Notes under the pieces: generated by a model
Database searches by the model: none
What the model was told of the DNA's origin: nothing
What the model saw: only the letters and a program-made list of their open reading frames with translations
Shown here: positions 56,217 to 64,000 of the stretch, piece after piece
Layout of the letters: each line of letters starts with the position of its first letter
Numbering within the stretch: position 1 is the first letter of the stretch
Assembly (NCBI GenBank): GCA_022414725.1
Contig: CM039462.1
Location: forward strand, 33,900,156 to 33,964,155
From: Microglena sp. YARC
Lineage: Eukaryota > Chlorophyta > Chlorophyceae > Chlamydomonadales > Chlamydomonadaceae
Reading direction: 5' to 3'
DNA length: 64,000 bases
Program-made: the position numbers and the translations under genes

Positions 56217-56459
56217 TTACGAACAGGGATTTTCTGTTCGAACAGCCTTCAGGAATATGCCAGCTGCCCCCACAATGTCTCTGTCGCAGTTGAATTGACA
56301 GTTCTTGCACATTGATGGGGATTGCCCAGACCCCGATGTCTGATCGCACACTCGAGGTTGGCTTACCTCTCGAATCGGCGAGAGTGCTGTATAGGTAACC
56401 GCCACCGCTTGCGAAGTTCCTCTGTCAAAAGAAACAATATGTTCTTTGTTATTGAACAA
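56217..56459 (-). pseudogene. Fanzor2/TnpB-type C-terminal remnant
   Basis: 80 codons. MCKNCQFNCDRDIVGAAGI with LKAV matches the end of TnpB/Fanzor2 proteins: the second zinc-finger Cys pair, then DRDxxGAxxI, the RuvC-III motif. An earlier Cys (RVCDQTSGSG) may be part of the first pair. Distinct from the two Fanzor1 genes here, which have lost the finger. The N-terminal 85 percent is absent; the frame opens at an ATG by chance. Confidence 0.7.
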
Positions 56460-56471
56460 TAAAGAGAAGCT

Positions 56472-56891
56472 TTAAGCGGATGTAGGCAAAGAAGAGTCAA
56501 CATCAGACAACAAACAATGGACGTTGTACGCAGAACAATTATCAACATACCATCGTATTTCTTCCGCTGAAAAATTATCTGCATCCGCAACAGTAATAGA
56601 CCGCAAAATACGCTTCAACATCTTAGTCAGGGTAGCGTTATTCGCCTTCAACACTGCAAGCTTTTTTCTAGATTCTGTAAGTTTTTTTGTATATTTAATA
56701 TGAGATGATAAGATATTGATAGTCTCGCGTTGAGATTCTGCAATACTATTTCTAGATTCTGCAATACTATTTCTAGATTCTGCAATATCCTTGCTAAATT
56801 CTACAATCTCCTTGATATAGTATAACATAACCATAACACCAATGGTTGAAATTATTATCGTTCCGATACCGAAATAAGAGTGTATACCCAT
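56472..56891 (-). CDS. Single-span membrane protein with repeat coiled coil (family member 3)
   Basis: 139 residues. Span IGTIIISTIGVMVMLYYI, then a 7-residue repeat SIAESRN in three steps leading to a coiled coil (RETINILSSHIKYTKKLTES), then DADNFSAEEIRWYVDNC with SAYNVHCLL. Shares its architecture, and the end-domain spacing, with 30,447 and 19,705. AT-rich compared with neighbours. Confidence 0.65.
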   Translation of the reverse strand: MGIHSYFGIGTIIISTIGVMVMLYYIKEIVEFSKDIAESRNSIAESRNSIAESQRETINILSSHIKYTKKLTESRKKLAVLKANNATLTKMLKRILRSITVADADNFSAEEIRWYVDNCSAYNVHCLLSDVDSSLPTSA

Positions 56892-57220
56892 CTCTGCTTA
56901 AAACTTATAAAAATATATAAATGATTCAGACGAGGGTTACACGGTTTTAGGGGACATTTCTACATGTATACAATTCTGTATTTACTCTTCCCGCTCGACC
57001 AGGAGTATGTCCAGGTCCCTTTTCTCTCTGGTGTCCACAAACGTTGTCTGGTGAACAGTCGCTTATTTATCGGCGATGTCGTACATTTCCATCTGTTTAC
57101 TGTTCCGCCGACTGTAGACCGTACTGACAACTTCCCTTTTCTTCAAATCCAGGTTGTATGTGGGGGAAATTCTGTGGCACAGGGACCGCGCAAATGCACT
57201 TCCTTTATCAATCAATGTCT
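56892..57220. other. Transposon and gene scraps
   Basis: 57,071-57,116 is an element-2 left end (terminus inverted). 57,121-57,160 shares TTCCCTTTTCTTCAAATCC with the D5-like gene (59,457). 57,160-57,236 matches the N-terminal region of the family A transposase (30,330-30,405). Confidence 0.6.
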
Positions 57221-57976
57221 TTACCGATCATCAATTTGAAGTGAACAATAAAATGCCAGAAGATGAACCAACGAAGTGAGTCCTTCCAGCGGTGATATGT
57301 CGTCCACGTCGGTGTTCGAAATGTCCAGGTGAACCAACGAAGTGAGTCCGGCCAGCGGTGATATGTCGTCCACGTCGGTGTTCGAAATGTTCAGGTGCAC
57401 CAATGAAGTGAGTCCTTCCAGTGGTGATATGTCGGTCACATAGGTGTTCGATATGTTGAGGTGAATCAACGAAGTGAGTCCGTACAGAGCTTGTATGTTG
57501 TACAGAGGTGTGTGCGATATGTTCAGATGCGTCAACGAAGTGAGTCCGGACAGAGGTGATAATAGGTCTTCGTCCACGTAGGTGTTCGATATGTCCAGGT
57601 GCGTCAATGAAGTGAGTCCTTCCAGTGGCGATATGTCGGTCACATAGGTGTTCGATATGTCCAGGTGAACCAACGAAGTGAGGCCGGACAGCGGAGATAT
57701 GTCTTGGATCTTGTCTTCGATAGCCGACATTGATTGGTAGGGTTCGTATTCCCCACGATTGACACCTATTTTCAACTCTTTGAGCCTGCAAATGCGTGAT
57801 ACTGCGTATTCCAAACTGTTATAATGTCTTAGGTGGATCCTTGTGACACACCGGGGTGTGACGCATCTCCACTTTTCGCAAACGAGAGGCACTTGTTTGA
57901 GGTGTGATTTGTTCGAAATCGCATTGGCTAGAATGATCTCCAATACATCTTCATTGATTTCGTCAAAGGAACTCAT
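57221..57976 (-). CDS. F-box/leucine-rich-repeat protein (copy 2)
   Basis: 251 residues, unbroken. F-box-like start (INEDVLEIILANAI, VCEKWRCVTPRC; about 4-45), linker, then seven LRRs (DISPLEGLTSLVHLNISNT) from about residue 85. Serves as the reference for the frameshifted copy at 43,841, which has twice as many repeats. The last residues (AFYCSLQIDDR) come from sequence shared with the transposase N-terminus, so the LRR domain may be truncated by an insertion. Confidence 0.8.
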   Translation of the reverse strand: MSSFDEINEDVLEIILANAISNKSHLKQVPLVCEKWRCVTPRCVTRIHLRHYNSLEYAVSRICRLKELKIGVNRGEYEPYQSMSAIEDKIQDISPLSGLTSLVHLDISNTYVTDISPLEGLTSLTHLDISNTYVDEDLLSPLSGLTSLTHLNISHTPLYNIQALYGLTSLIHLNISNTYVTDISPLEGLTSLVHLNISNTDVDDISPLAGLTSLVHLDISNTDVDDISPLEGLTSLVHLLAFYCSLQIDDR

Positions 57977-58079
57977 TTGTTTGTGAAGTGTGCCTTGCTG
58001 TGCTGAAAAATGGTTGTTTACACTTCATTCGAGGACGATGATCCGCCACCGCATCCGTGTGTCATGAATGGACGGACTG

Positions 58080-58510
58080 ACTGATGTGTGGATGCGACAG
58101 TTTTCCGCCGTTTGCTTGTGTCCTCCGATACCGCTTCTTCCAAGCTTGATGTGAACTGTGGGCTCCCCTCCGGTCGCCCACCCACTCGGTTCCTCGCGGA
58201 CCCTTTGTGGGGGCTCCCCTCCGGTCGCCCCCAGTCGCTCCGCTGTGGGGAGGTGAAAGGGGCTCCGCCGCTTGTTATATGTTAATGTGAGACGGTTCTC
58301 ATCCAAGTGTTGTTTGTTATCTTTGCCTCGACTCTACAGTTTCCGCCGTCATGTAATGCGAGAGGTCGGTCGCCATGTGATGTGACTCGACTCGACACAG
58401 GTTCCGCCGCCTGATGCGATAGGTCGGTCGCCATGTGATGTGACTCGACTCAACTCAACTCGACAGGTTCCGCCGCCTGATGCGATAGGTCGGTCGCCAT
58501 GTGATGTGAT
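58080..58510. repeat. GC-rich dispersed repeat, copy 2
   Basis: Same order as 49,220-49,640: TTTTCCGCCGTTTGCTTGTG, the CTCCCCTCCGGTCGCCC pair, then three TTCCGCCG...GGTCGGTCGCCATGTG steps. Confidence 0.8.
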
Positions 58511-58516
58511 GTGACA

Positions 58517-58588
58517 ACATTAGGTTACACCGCAAGGTGTACCGTACACTAAAGAAAGCGGTTTCATTTTAGTATTCCGTCGAGTGTA
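58517..58588. mobile_element. Solo Fanzor-element terminus, inverted
   Basis: GGTTACACCGCAAGGTGTACC through ATTCCGTCGAGTGTA. Confidence 0.8.
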
Positions 58589-59104
58589 TCCTGAAGACAC
58601 AGAGTCAGAAGACACACCGTCTCTGTATTGACAATATCAGTTACAAAATCTGGTTGACTTGGTCAATTTTTCATAATCCTTAAAAAAAGTACAATGTAAT
58701 CCAGTGTGACCTTCTCAAGCCGCCGCGTGTCATGAATGGACGGACGGACGGTGTGGATGCGACAGTTTTCCACAGTTTTGCGTGTGATGATTGACTGATG
58801 CCTTGAAATGACACACTTGGTTTCTGCAGCTCAATTCCCCTGCCCCACTCCGTGGGTCCCGCGATTCCCCTATCGATATACGAGATCTATTGTCTAGCAG
58901 GCCTCTGCTTGACATGCGATCACCGTTTGCGATTACTTTTACAGGCACGTGTGTCAGCAGCGCACCCCGCATCCTTACATGACACATGACATTCGACCGT
59001 GTTCCGCCGTTTGCGTTAGAATGCGTGAGAATGAGTGAGTGAGTGGTTGGTGGGCATCATCATGATCTCGACAGCAGCCTCCGCGACGCCCCTAGCAGCT
59101 GTTG
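58589..59104. other. Gene-free stretch
   Basis: Family A right-end scrap (CTCTGTATTGACAATATC, 58,621), a foldback-family arm (CCCTGCCCCACTCCGTGGG at 58,838 and TCTAGCAGGCCTCTGCTTGA at 58,893), and dispersed motifs up to the edge of the D5-like remnant. Confidence 0.5.
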
Positions 59105-59843
59105 CAGCGCCTGCCGGTGATTCCGTACCCGAGCAATCTTTGAATAAATTTCTCCATGTCCTCGTCCCCGCCCATGATATTCTGTATGATCCTGGCGCGT
59201 GCGGCATTGGTCATCATCGTTGTGCATGGTTGTTGTCGTACACCACGTCCAGTTCGTTGTGCACCATGTCTTCTGCCACCCTCTGTCTCTTCTGCCCTGT
59301 CCTGAGGTCCACGACGCTCCCCCCCTTGATCCCGATCAAGTGCCGATTGCTGTCCAGGCGCTGCTCGAACGTCTCGTCCATGAGCAGTGGGCCCGCGAAG
59401 ACCATCACGTTCGTCACTCCACGGTTAGACCGTATGTACCGGATCAGACTGACAACTTCCCTTTTCTTCAAATCCAGGTTCGCCACCCTCATCTTTGCGT
59501 CTCCGCCCTGCAGTCTCCGTTGCGCGGACTGTGTTGCTATCCACAAGTCGACGTCCCTCAGCGCCTCCTCCATGGCCTCGACCACCACGCTCTTGACCCT
59601 CCCCTCGTCCACCTTGGCCCACCGGCACGTGTCCTCCTCGAAGATGAAGTAGTCACTGCAGCCTTTTCCCGTCTTCTTCACGGACCCCTGCAGCAGGAAG
59701 TGTGCGATCTGCCCCAGACCGTAGTCTCCCTTGTCCCAATTGTCTTTTATTATGCCTGGAATGCGCATCGCGTCATCTGACGCAAGAGCGTGCAGGAACA
59801 TGACGGACCAATAATAAAACGTACGTGTCTTGCTTTCTCTGAA
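59105..59843 (-). pseudogene. D5-type primase-helicase, N-terminal remnant
   Basis: FEQRLDSNRHLIGIKGGSVV and DLRTGQKR match the D5_N block (LD-x-N-x-LIG-x-x-NG-VVDLRTG) that precedes the SF3 helicase domain in poxvirus D5 and its relatives. Upstream is W...VDEGRVKSVVVEAM. A frame change near 59,214 is followed by IIQNIMGGDEDMEKFIQRL and GYGITG, the next D5 block. The Walker A loop that should come next is missing: repeat sequence begins near 59,105. An M3 element at 59,844 has replaced the N-terminus. Dead copy; the working gene should be elsewhere. Confidence 0.75.
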
Positions 59844-60085
59844 TACAGTTGTTCTCAAATAAAGTGGGACACACATTATACTCATCCAGACTGCAGATCG
59901 TTGCTTTTGGGCAACGTTGGGGGGTGCAGAAGGTTGAAGAGGTTCTCGAAGATATTCCGAGTAGCCTCTTTGGTAAACCGTTCAACCGTCTGTGTCCCCA
60001 TATCAGTATCAGGGGGTGGGGGTGGGGTTGTCGAGGAACTTCTCGGCGCGTCTCGGCGAAACGCGAGAGGACGCTCTCTCCCAAA
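59844..60085. mobile_element. MITE M3, copy 3 (inverted)
   Basis: TACAGTTGTTCTCAAATAAA to CTCTCTCCCAAAG, about 242 bp, almost identical to 16,318-16,559. Confidence 0.8.
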
Positions 60086-60229
60086 GTATCGAGGTATTGA
60101 CACACCTGATGCGAGAGGTCAGTCGCCATGTGATGTGATGTGACTTGATGTGGTGTGACAGTGTTCCGATACATTCGATCTTGCGTGTGTCCTCCGATAC
60201 ATTCGACAGTGTTCTGCATCTTGTGTCCT

Positions 60230-60530
60230 CCGATACATTCGACAGTTTTCCGCCGTTTGCTTGTGTCCTCCGATACCGCTTCTTCCAAGCTTGATGTGAA
60301 CTGTGGGCTCCCCTCCGGTCGCCCACCCACTCGGTTCCTCGCGGACCCTTTGTGGGGGCTCCCCTCCGGTCGCCCCCAGTCGCTCCGCTGTGGGGAGGTG
60401 AAAGGGGCTCCGCCGCTTGTTAATGTGAGACGGTTCTCATCCAAGTGTTGTTTGTTATCTTTGCCTCGACTCTACAGTTTCCGCCGTCATGTAATGCGAG
60501 AGGTCGGTCGCCATGTGATGTGATGTCATG
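60230..60530. repeat. GC-rich dispersed repeat, copy 3
   Basis: Two preceding short steps (CCTCCGATACATTCGACAG) and then the same GC-rich block and tail as the other copies. Confidence 0.8.
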
Positions 60531-60764
60531 CGAGAGGCAGGAACGCCCATTTAGAGAAAAGTTTCCTTTTTTGGTGTAATTGAGGATTTCGTGTAGCAAG
60601 GCGTGATGTAATTGAGGATTTCGTGTAGCAAGGCTGCACTGCATGGAACTGTTGGGGTAATGGAGACCGCTTCCATTTTGTAGGGATGCTGAACGGGAAC
60701 GCCCATTCTACGGGAAATGTTTCAATTTGAGACCAGTGCAAGCTCCAATGAACGTGCTTGCAAA
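60531..60764. other. Scraps
   Basis: M2 end (GGCAGGAACGCCCATT), a duplicated GTAATTGAGGATTTCGTGTAG (60,578 and 60,610), a Fanzor 3' scrap (CTGCACTGCATGGAACTGTTG, 60,643), and another M2 end. Confidence 0.55.
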
Positions 60765-61154
60765 TTATATTACATCCCCAGGGGATTTGTCGGAGTATAA
60801 CGCGTTTTTTAAAAGCTGTAATTGCATATCTTTTCTTTCCTGGCTCAATTCGAAGAACGCGTCCATGTTTATAAGCGTATACAATGTGTTGTATGGCACG
60901 TGTATGAAGTCCATATATCGGCCTTTACATCCAGGATTTCGGATTCTGTACGCTTTGTCTTTTTTTACGATTGCAACGTGCTTCACATAACGTTGTTTAT
61001 CTATAACATAGTCAGCATGTCGCATTTCGGTGTGACACACGTCACCATTTAGAAATAGAACGCCATTGACGGCAGAAATATACCAGTTGAACAGGTCTAT
61101 TGGTTCGCCTTTAATAAGTATGTGTTTTGCGTGTTAGTGTTTGCATTTTTATGA
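60765..61154 (-). pseudogene. Hypothetical protein, probable frameshift near its start
   Basis: The frame ending at 60,765 is open back to about 61,130 with sensible protein sequence (LIKGEPIDLFNWYISAVNG, then MRHADYVIDKQRYVKHVAIV) but no ATG except internally (61,025). An ATG at about 61,153 lies in a second frame and would join after about ten codons with a one-base shift. The C-terminus is rich in Lys/Gln. Not recognised. Confidence 0.45.
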
Positions 61155-61231
61155 AGAAGAAAGATTTTTCACACGCACATCGGAACGCAATCGGATTATG
61201 TATGTAACTAACGCAATCGGATTATGTATGT

Positions 61232-61278
61232 AAATGTAAGCCTCTTGCCACAGCTGGGGAATTGATACTTGCACCGCT
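61232..61278 (-). pseudogene. Scrap of the F-box/ankyrin gene
   Basis: Encodes SGASINSPAV, matching SGASIHSPAV of the gene at 35,528. Confidence 0.65.
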
Positions 61279-61305
61279 TTGAATCTTTATTTGAGACCAA
61301 CCAAG

Positions 61306-61581
61306 ATGTCTATGTCCGTTGTCTTTGTCCAATATATCAACCAAATGGGTGCTTCGATCTGTGTATACGATGACATTCCCGAGGACATGGTCGTTCGCCT
61401 CTCTGCGGATGCGGAAAATGGAGGCGGCCAAGGATTGGTCGAGGGCAGTGCACTCATGGACTCGTTCTACAAAACGCATGGATACGGAAGGGAAATCGGG
61501 CAGGGCGACTACAGCACAACGCCCAAATGGACGATGATCATGAACAAATGCGCAGTATTCTGCCTGAAGCAGATTAATTAG
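61306..61581 (+). CDS. Hypothetical protein
   Basis: 91 residues from the ATG at 61,306. Hydrophobic strand start (MSVVFVQYINQMGASICVY), acidic middle, Gly-rich segment AENGGGQGLVEGSA, and a Cys near the end. Not recognised. The ATG is only 28 bases after the ankyrin scrap, so the leader is short or derived. Confidence 0.5.
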   Translation: MSMSVVFVQYINQMGASICVYDDIPEDMVVRLSADAENGGGQGLVEGSALMDSFYKTHGYGREIGQGDYSTTPKWTMIMNKCAVFCLKQIN

Positions 61582-61618
61582 TAGCATGTAAGAGCGACAA
61601 CTCGCGCCGCGTCTGCGA

Positions 61619-61698
61619 GCGATCGTCCCCCGTAAGTCGACATCGTCCCCCGTAAGTCGACATCGTCCCCCGTAAGTCGACATCATCCCCCGTAAGTC
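61619..61698. repeat. 20-bp tandem repeat, about four copies
   Basis: CATCGTCCCCCGTAAGTCGA units head to tail; a single unit is at 42,965. Confidence 0.9.
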
Positions 61699-61757
61699 GA
61701 CATCGTTCCGCCGTCCGATACCGCTGACGATCTCTCTTCTTCCAAGCTTGATGTGAA

Positions 61758-61925
61758 CTGATTACGTAAGGCTATTCGGGTATCGTCCGCTCAGGATGTT
61801 TTTCTTGCAGTTGTATATTCTGTATCGATCCATGCTCGTACGAAGCTACTACTGCAATACTTTGGCGATGGCAGCCAAGCGTTCCGCAATTTTCTGGATC
61901 TGCTCCGACTCACATGGCCTACGTT
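61758..61925 (+). pseudogene. Hypothetical family X, copy 3 (3' scrap)
   Basis: GATTACGTAAGGCTATTCGG through the membrane-like helix region and 3' flank, almost identical to 55,625-55,798. Confidence 0.9.
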
Positions 61926-62413
61926 GCAAGAGGGAATGACGCCAAGAGTTTAGATTTCATATTTGATGTGATGTAGTGTGGGTGAGAGGGAGCAGGAATG
62001 CATGGCATACACGACTTATCAACACACCTTCCCAAGCGGCACGTTGCAGCAAACTTGTCACAATTCTCCTCAACGAGGTTGTACTCTACTACCGAGCCCT
62101 GCTCCACCAGATACTGTGCGAGCTTGAGTGAGCAGTCGAGCGGCAACGCATCCTTGTAAAAGAGCACAGCTCCTGCATCTGCGCCTTTAATAAATAAGCC
62201 TAACGGACGTCTTGCCAAACCATCAGGCATGATGTCGAGGACATGTGCATGACCGTGCTCACTTGTGCCTGCAAAAATGCCGTGATGCCAGTACCCCTTA
62301 GAGTCAGACCAAACGGCTATGTGGTCTCCAGGACTGGCTTGAGTGCACAGCATATACGGCTCGTACTCCATGGTGGTTGCATAGTGACTGGCAGCCAGTG
62401 CCTGCTTGGTCAA
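61919..62413 (-). CDS. LRAT-like (NC domain) protein, copy 3
   Basis: 164 codons. Block 1 GDHIAVWSDSKGYWHHGIFAG with the conserved His; block 2 EENCDKFAATCRLG with the Cys. Between them is a shorter insert than in the 51,082 protein. No upstream ATG: the frame opens at a TTG (62,413), and the first ATG is at 62,371, still before block 1, so translation from there would keep the domain. A family A terminus is 50 bases upstream and may have removed the native start. Confidence 0.8.
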   Translation of the reverse strand: MTKQALAASHYATTMEYEPYMLCTQASPGDHIAVWSDSKGYWHHGIFAGTSEHGHAHVLDIMPDGLARRPLGLFIKGADAGAVLFYKDALPLDCSLKLAQYLVEQGSVVEYNLVEENCDKFAATCRLGRCVDKSCMPCIPAPSHPHYITSNMKSKLLASFPLAT

Positions 62414-62462
62414 GCCAATGCTCGCAAGAACATCTGAACGTCCAGTTCAAGCTTGTCGCCCA

Positions 62463-62628
62463 TACAGCTAGGGACATTTGATTGTGGGACACCTTTTATT
62501 TTGGGGATTTGACCAATTCAAGTTTTGTAACCGATCTTGTCAATACAGATACTGGCCGATTTTGACTGGTTGCTAAACATGGTATAGAGAGGAATTGTGA
62601 TTCCTTGGTGCTTATGTCTCAAGCTTAT
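62463..62628. mobile_element. Family A end joined to M2 fragment
   Basis: TACAGCTAGGGACA and about 90 bases of family A right end, then from 62,554 the M2 internal/right portion without its terminus. Confidence 0.7.
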
Positions 62629-62888
62629 ATCTTATGCGCAAGGATATACCCGAGGATATACGGGTAGCTTAAATTCAACGGTAGCATTCAGCCAGGCCAT
62701 CATGCTCTGAGCTCAACATGTCATGAGCTCTTGGACACGTTGTATATATTAAAAACCTTCCTCAGACTCTTCAAAAAATATTTGTAGTGAACCACGGACC
62801 TGTATCTGGTTTCAGGGGATATCATTCAAATTATACTGAGTGTCCCAAAATTATTTGAGAACAACTGTATGCATTACCTAAAAAAAAA
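62629..62888. other. Intergenic
   Basis: No gene. An M3-like terminus (TTATTTGAGAACAACTGTA) ends at 62,869, about 20 bases before the promoter octamer. Confidence 0.45.
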
Positions 62889-62896
62889 AAAATTGA
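62889..62896 (+). promoter_or_regulatory. AAAATTGA early-type promoter
   Basis: Exact octamer ending a 14-base A run, 57 bases before the ATG at 62,954. Confidence 0.65.
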
Positions 62897-62953
62897 AACC
62901 ATTTCCATCTGAACAAAGTAATAAAACAACCAACCCTATCCACATAACTAATA

Positions 62954-63529
62954 ATGTCAACAGTCGGTGAGAAAATATGGTTACAACTTGCTAATGCTGC
63001 ATACAAATCACAAGATTCGTCTCCGATGCTCTTGTTGTCTGATTTGTTAACATTTGGAGACGATTTCTTCCCAATGTTCTCTCAGTTAGTGGACGTCCAC
63101 GCTTTCTTCCCAAATTTCTCTCTGGTAGTGGACATTCTCAACGAAAAAGGAAATGTGGACAACTCGCCTGACTATGACTCCATATTGTATGTGGACAAAA
63201 GGAACAGACACAAGTTGTTTGCGCTGAAAGCATTGCTTCTGTCCGCAGAACCATCTACCATCTACCACATAATGGAGAGGCTGTACATCACCCGACCTGG
63301 ATTGGACATCAACATCGACTTCTTTTACGAAGATACACTGCTGCTCTCTTACCATGATACAGTACTCCAGGAGGTCTACTTACAGAAGATTTGCATGTCT
63401 TGGCTGCGCGTCAGTAAGGCAGTTCGAGTGATCGCAGAGCGATACCGCGAACACCTCCAGAGGAAAAGGAATCACATGGTCAGTCACGTGCTCGTGCCTT
63501 TCATCGTGCGAAACCACGTGACCACTTAA
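62954..63529 (+). CDS. IQ-tailed hypothetical protein
   Basis: 191 residues. Helical body with PMLLLSDLLTFGDDFFPMF and an imperfect internal duplication (FFPMFSQLVDVHAFFPNFSLVVDI), then LFALKALLLSAEP. C-terminus CMSWLRVSKAVRVIAERYREHLQRKR resembles the IQ-like end of the protein at 32,739, which also has an early promoter; the two may be distant paralogues. Function unknown. Confidence 0.7.
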   Translation: MSTVGEKIWLQLANAAYKSQDSSPMLLLSDLLTFGDDFFPMFSQLVDVHAFFPNFSLVVDILNEKGNVDNSPDYDSILYVDKRNRHKLFALKALLLSAEPSTIYHIMERLYITRPGLDINIDFFYEDTLLLSYHDTVLQEVYLQKICMSWLRVSKAVRVIAERYREHLQRKRNHMVSHVLVPFIVRNHVTT

Positions 63530-63575
63530 AACCCACGTCAACTAGACGTGGCCACTTAAAACCCACGTCAACTAG
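63516..63575. repeat. 30-bp tandem duplication at the gene end
   Basis: ACGTGACCACTTAAAACCCA and ACGTGGCCACTTAAAACCCA start 30 bases apart; the stop codon of the IQ-tailed gene lies in the first copy. Confidence 0.85.
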
Positions 63576-63751
63576 ACCCCATTCTCTTTATTTTTTCCAT
63601 GAATACGGGTTCTCTGCTTGTCATGACCACCACTATGTCTGTACATGGACATCTCGTGACCCGAAAGGGCGGCGGCGTGAGGTCCGTGCGCATAAGACGA
63701 ATTTTCAAGAGCTCCAGCATCCGGGAGACACACAGAACGCGTGGCTTCCAT
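63572..63751 (-). CDS. Possible 59-residue peptide
   Basis: ATG at 63,751 to TAG at 63,572. Polar, His/Gly-rich (YAHGPHAAALSGHEMSMYRH), ending in a Lys-rich tail. No family. The AT-rich upstream region (CGATTTTTTTACAAG) could hold a promoter. Confidence 0.3.
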   Translation of the reverse strand: MEATRSVCLPDAGALENSSYAHGPHAAALSGHEMSMYRHSGGHDKQRTRIHGKNKENGV

Positions 63752-64000
63752 TGCTTGTAAAAAAATCGTGATTCATTTTAAACTACTTGGAGCCGCAGTT
63801 TAGGCAGCACTCTACAGGTCCCTCTATATCATATCTATCTGTCGTCATCATTCACTTTGTTTTTAAGAACATCGCGCACATGTAGTGTGAGAGAATGAAG
63901 GATGGGCACCACCACAATCGAGGAGGATGCGAAAGCCGCCGTGTCATGTGTGATAATGGACAATGAGAATGCGAAAGCCGCCTGGTGGCCTCCACCGTGT
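63752..64000. other. Window end, dispersed motifs
   Basis: GAGGATGCGAAAGCCGCC at 63,922 and ATGCGAAAGCCGCC at 63,970, as near position 965. No gene seen before the edge. Confidence 0.5.

Noticed and set aside
59035..59780. Plus-strand frames of 205 and 193 codons
   Set aside because: Antisense to the D5-like remnant, whose motifs are recognisable on the minus strand.
1..64000. tRNA, rRNA, introns, riboswitches
   Set aside because: None recognised by eye on either strand; cloverleaf detection without tools is limited, so absence is not certain.

Overview
The window reads as an accessory, repeat-choked stretch of a large eukaryotic DNA virus (Nucleocytoviricota), or possibly such a genome integrated into a protist or alga. 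Evidence: short intronless genes on both strands; ankyrin, F-box/LRR and NPDKPWDW-type repeat proteins; Fanzor nucleases; broken copies of a D5-type primase-helicase; and the AAAATTGA motif (known as the Mimivirus-type early promoter) 57-91 bases before several start codons. No tRNA, rRNA, CRISPR array, capsid gene or polymerase was recognised, so lineage and host stay open.

Layout. 0-7 kb: an acidic protein with a J-like HPD motif, two tandem internally deleted Fanzor copies, a full Fanzor1 gene with a frameshifted Tc1/mariner transposase, an Ala/Pro-rich gene and a half-length TauE/SafE transporter. 7-14 kb: a class I glutamine amidotransferase, a dual-specificity phosphatase (DSP) cut by one amber codon, small membrane and hypothetical genes, a HicB-like antitoxin domain and transposon remnants. 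14-25 kb: ankyrin genes, two trypsin-like proteases (one frameshifted), coiled-coil genes, a 37-residue-repeat ankyrin gene bounded by transposon ends, and a 106-bp tandem array. 25-38 kb: the NPDKPWDW protein, an F-box gene with an internal duplication, a DSP, further ankyrin genes and a 97-bp x7 array. 38.9-42.4 kb: a near-complete Tc1/mariner-Fanzor element inserted inside another gene. 43-52 kb: F-box/LRR, retropepsin-like protease, PARG-like macro-domain enzyme, SET methyltransferase, LRAT-like protein, and an inverted copy of the 5.5-7.3 kb block. 52-64 kb: a frameshifted F-box/SAP-like gene, a second F-box/LRR, a Fanzor2/TnpB C-terminal scrap, a truncated D5 primase, GC-rich repeats and an IQ-tailed protein.

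At least four short transposon families recur (called A, M2, M3 and the Fanzor terminus here). They often abut or truncate genes and sometimes supply the stop or start codon. Many genes carry single-base indels, several in homopolymers. This may be real decay or uncorrected long-read error; the in-frame amber codon and the precise transposon disruptions are not explained by homopolymer error. The intact enzymes (amidotransferase, DSP, PARG-like, SET, proteases, F-box/ankyrin adaptors) fit host manipulation rather than virion or replication functions.
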